Source of the DNA: Methanobrevibacter sp.
GTDB lineage: Archaea > Methanobacteriota > Methanobacteria > Methanobacteriales > Methanobacteriaceae
Length of the DNA: 5,663 nucleotides
Assembly: GCA_009776495.1 (NCBI GenBank)
Contig: WRNS01000074.1
Location: 1-5,663 of the forward strand
Direction of reading: 5' to 3'
The notes beneath the pieces are model-generated. The model saw only the letters and a list, made by a program, of their open reading frames with translations, was not told the DNA's origin and did no database searches. This document shows, in pieces, positions 4,980 to 5,663 of this stretch. Position 1 is the first letter of the stretch. Each line of letters starts with the position of its first letter. Position numbers and translations under genes: made by a program.

Positions 4980-5543
4980 ATGAGTAATTCTGAGCTTAGA
5001 GCTTTTTTAGCTATTGATATTGATAAAAAATTGACTCCAAAGATTGGAGACCTTCAAAAAGAATTTAAAAAAACTAATGCCAATGTAAAATATGTTGAAA
5101 TAGAAAATATCCATTTTACACTCAAATTTTTTGGAAGTATTAATGAAAAAATCCTTGAAAAAATATCAGTAGCTATTTTAGATGTTTTAGAGGATTATGA
5201 GCCAATAGAAATAGCTATTGAAGGAACTGGTTCTTTTCCAAATGAAGATTTTATAAAAGTTATTTGGATTGGAATCAAAGAAAATCCAGCATTAATTGAT
5301 TTAGCTAAAAAATTAGATGTTGAATTCAATAAATTAGGTTTTAGAAAGGAAAAAAATTATTCTCCTCACTTAACAATCGGTAGAATGAGAAGTCCGAAAA
5401 ATAAGAATGAAGTTAAAGATAAAATAGCTACTTTCAAAGATATTGAAATTGGAAAAATGACCATTAATACAATATCTTTGAAAAAAAGTGAATTAACTCC
5501 TAAGGGACCTATTTACACTGATTTAAAAACTTTCAATTTATAA
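4980..5543 (+). CDS. thpR: RNA 2',3'-cyclic phosphodiesterase / 2'-5' RNA ligase-like
   Basis: A member of the 2H phosphoesterase superfamily. ThpR proteins hydrolyse RNA 2',3'-cyclic phosphate ends to 2'-phosphate, and in vitro can join RNA halves through 2'-5' bonds; the natural substrate in archaea is not settled. From the ATG at 4980 the protein has 187 residues, matching the usual 180-190. Both catalytic tetrads are present: HFTL at 45-48 in ENIHFTLKFFG, and HLTI at 130-133 in SPHLTIGRM. Other family features are RAFLAIDI near the N-terminus, GTGSFPN (83-87), VIWIGI, and TPKGPIY near the end. I prefer 4980 because conserved sequence starts at LRAFLAID and a partial ribosome binding site precedes it. 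Starts at 4956 (TTG) or 4962 (ATG) would add eight or six non-conserved residues. It stands alone after the aroB' hairpin. Confidence 0.92.
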   Translation: MSNSELRAFLAIDIDKKLTPKIGDLQKEFKKTNANVKYVEIENIHFTLKFFGSINEKILEKISVAILDVLEDYEPIEIAIEGTGSFPNEDFIKVIWIGIKENPALIDLAKKLDVEFNKLGFRKEKNYSPHLTIGRMRSPKNKNEVKDKIATFKDIEIGKMTINTISLKKSELTPKGPIYTDLKTFNL

Positions 5544-5591
5544 TTTATTTTATAATATTCATTTATAGCTAATTTCAAAATATTCTTATAT

Positions 5592-5663
5592 GAAATATTT
5601 ATTATAATTATGAAATATATATTCTAATAAAGAAATATTTATTATAATTATGAAATATATATT
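5592..5663. repeat. 40-bp repeat cut by the window end
   Basis: Two identical 32-bp copies (5592-5623 and 5632-5663), beginning GAAATATTTATTATAATTAT and ending GAAATATATATT, are separated by 8 bp (CTAATAAA), giving a 40-bp period. The second copy ends at the last base of the window, so the array probably continues. It lies downstream of thpR, and no gene is seen in 5544-5663. Confidence 0.85.

Overview
This window looks like a chromosomal segment from a very AT-rich, hydrogenotrophic methanogen of the order Methanobacteriales, most likely Methanobrevibacter-like. The basis is the gene content, which includes an archaeal-type GHMP pantoate kinase and the archaeal ADH-synthase / 3-dehydroquinate synthase II pair of the non-DAHP route to aromatics. 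The ribosome binding sites complement the archaeal 16S 3' end, and the spacers are almost pure A/T. The genus is an inference; Methanosphaera is an alternative. All genes are on the + strand and no RNA gene was recognised.

Layout: positions 1-80 hold a 27-bp tandem repeat. An unrecognised 131-codon reading frame (141-536) follows, with a non-ATG start. A 35-bp tandem repeat (540-660) leads into pantoate kinase (669-1544), which phosphorylates pantoate for coenzyme A. A 30-bp tandem repeat of six copies (1543-1724) separates it from a small SAM-dependent methyltransferase-like protein (1732-2262). After a spacer with a probable promoter comes ADH synthase (aroA', 2463-3251). Next are a 32-bp direct repeat and a 31-residue, four-cysteine acidic microprotein (3382-3477) that is easily overlooked. 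A 48-bp direct repeat (3541-3636) precedes 3-dehydroquinate synthase II (aroB', 3716-4846). After a hairpin comes the RNA 2',3'-cyclic phosphodiesterase thpR (4980-5543), and the window ends inside a 40-bp repeat.

Functionally, aroA' and aroB' catalyse consecutive steps: 6-deoxy-5-ketofructose 1-phosphate plus aspartate semialdehyde gives ADH, which gives 3-dehydroquinate. That product feeds aromatic amino acids and probably the p-aminobenzoate part of methanopterin. Pantoate kinase supports CoA synthesis. The methyltransferase and ThpR have no obvious link to these pathways.

The two most notable things are the cysteine microprotein, with its strong ribosome binding site, lying between two enzymes of one pathway, and the fact that nearly every intergenic gap carries its own short tandem repeat with a different sequence and period. 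One of these repeats has a 30-bp period that keeps an ATG-led reading frame open through four units.
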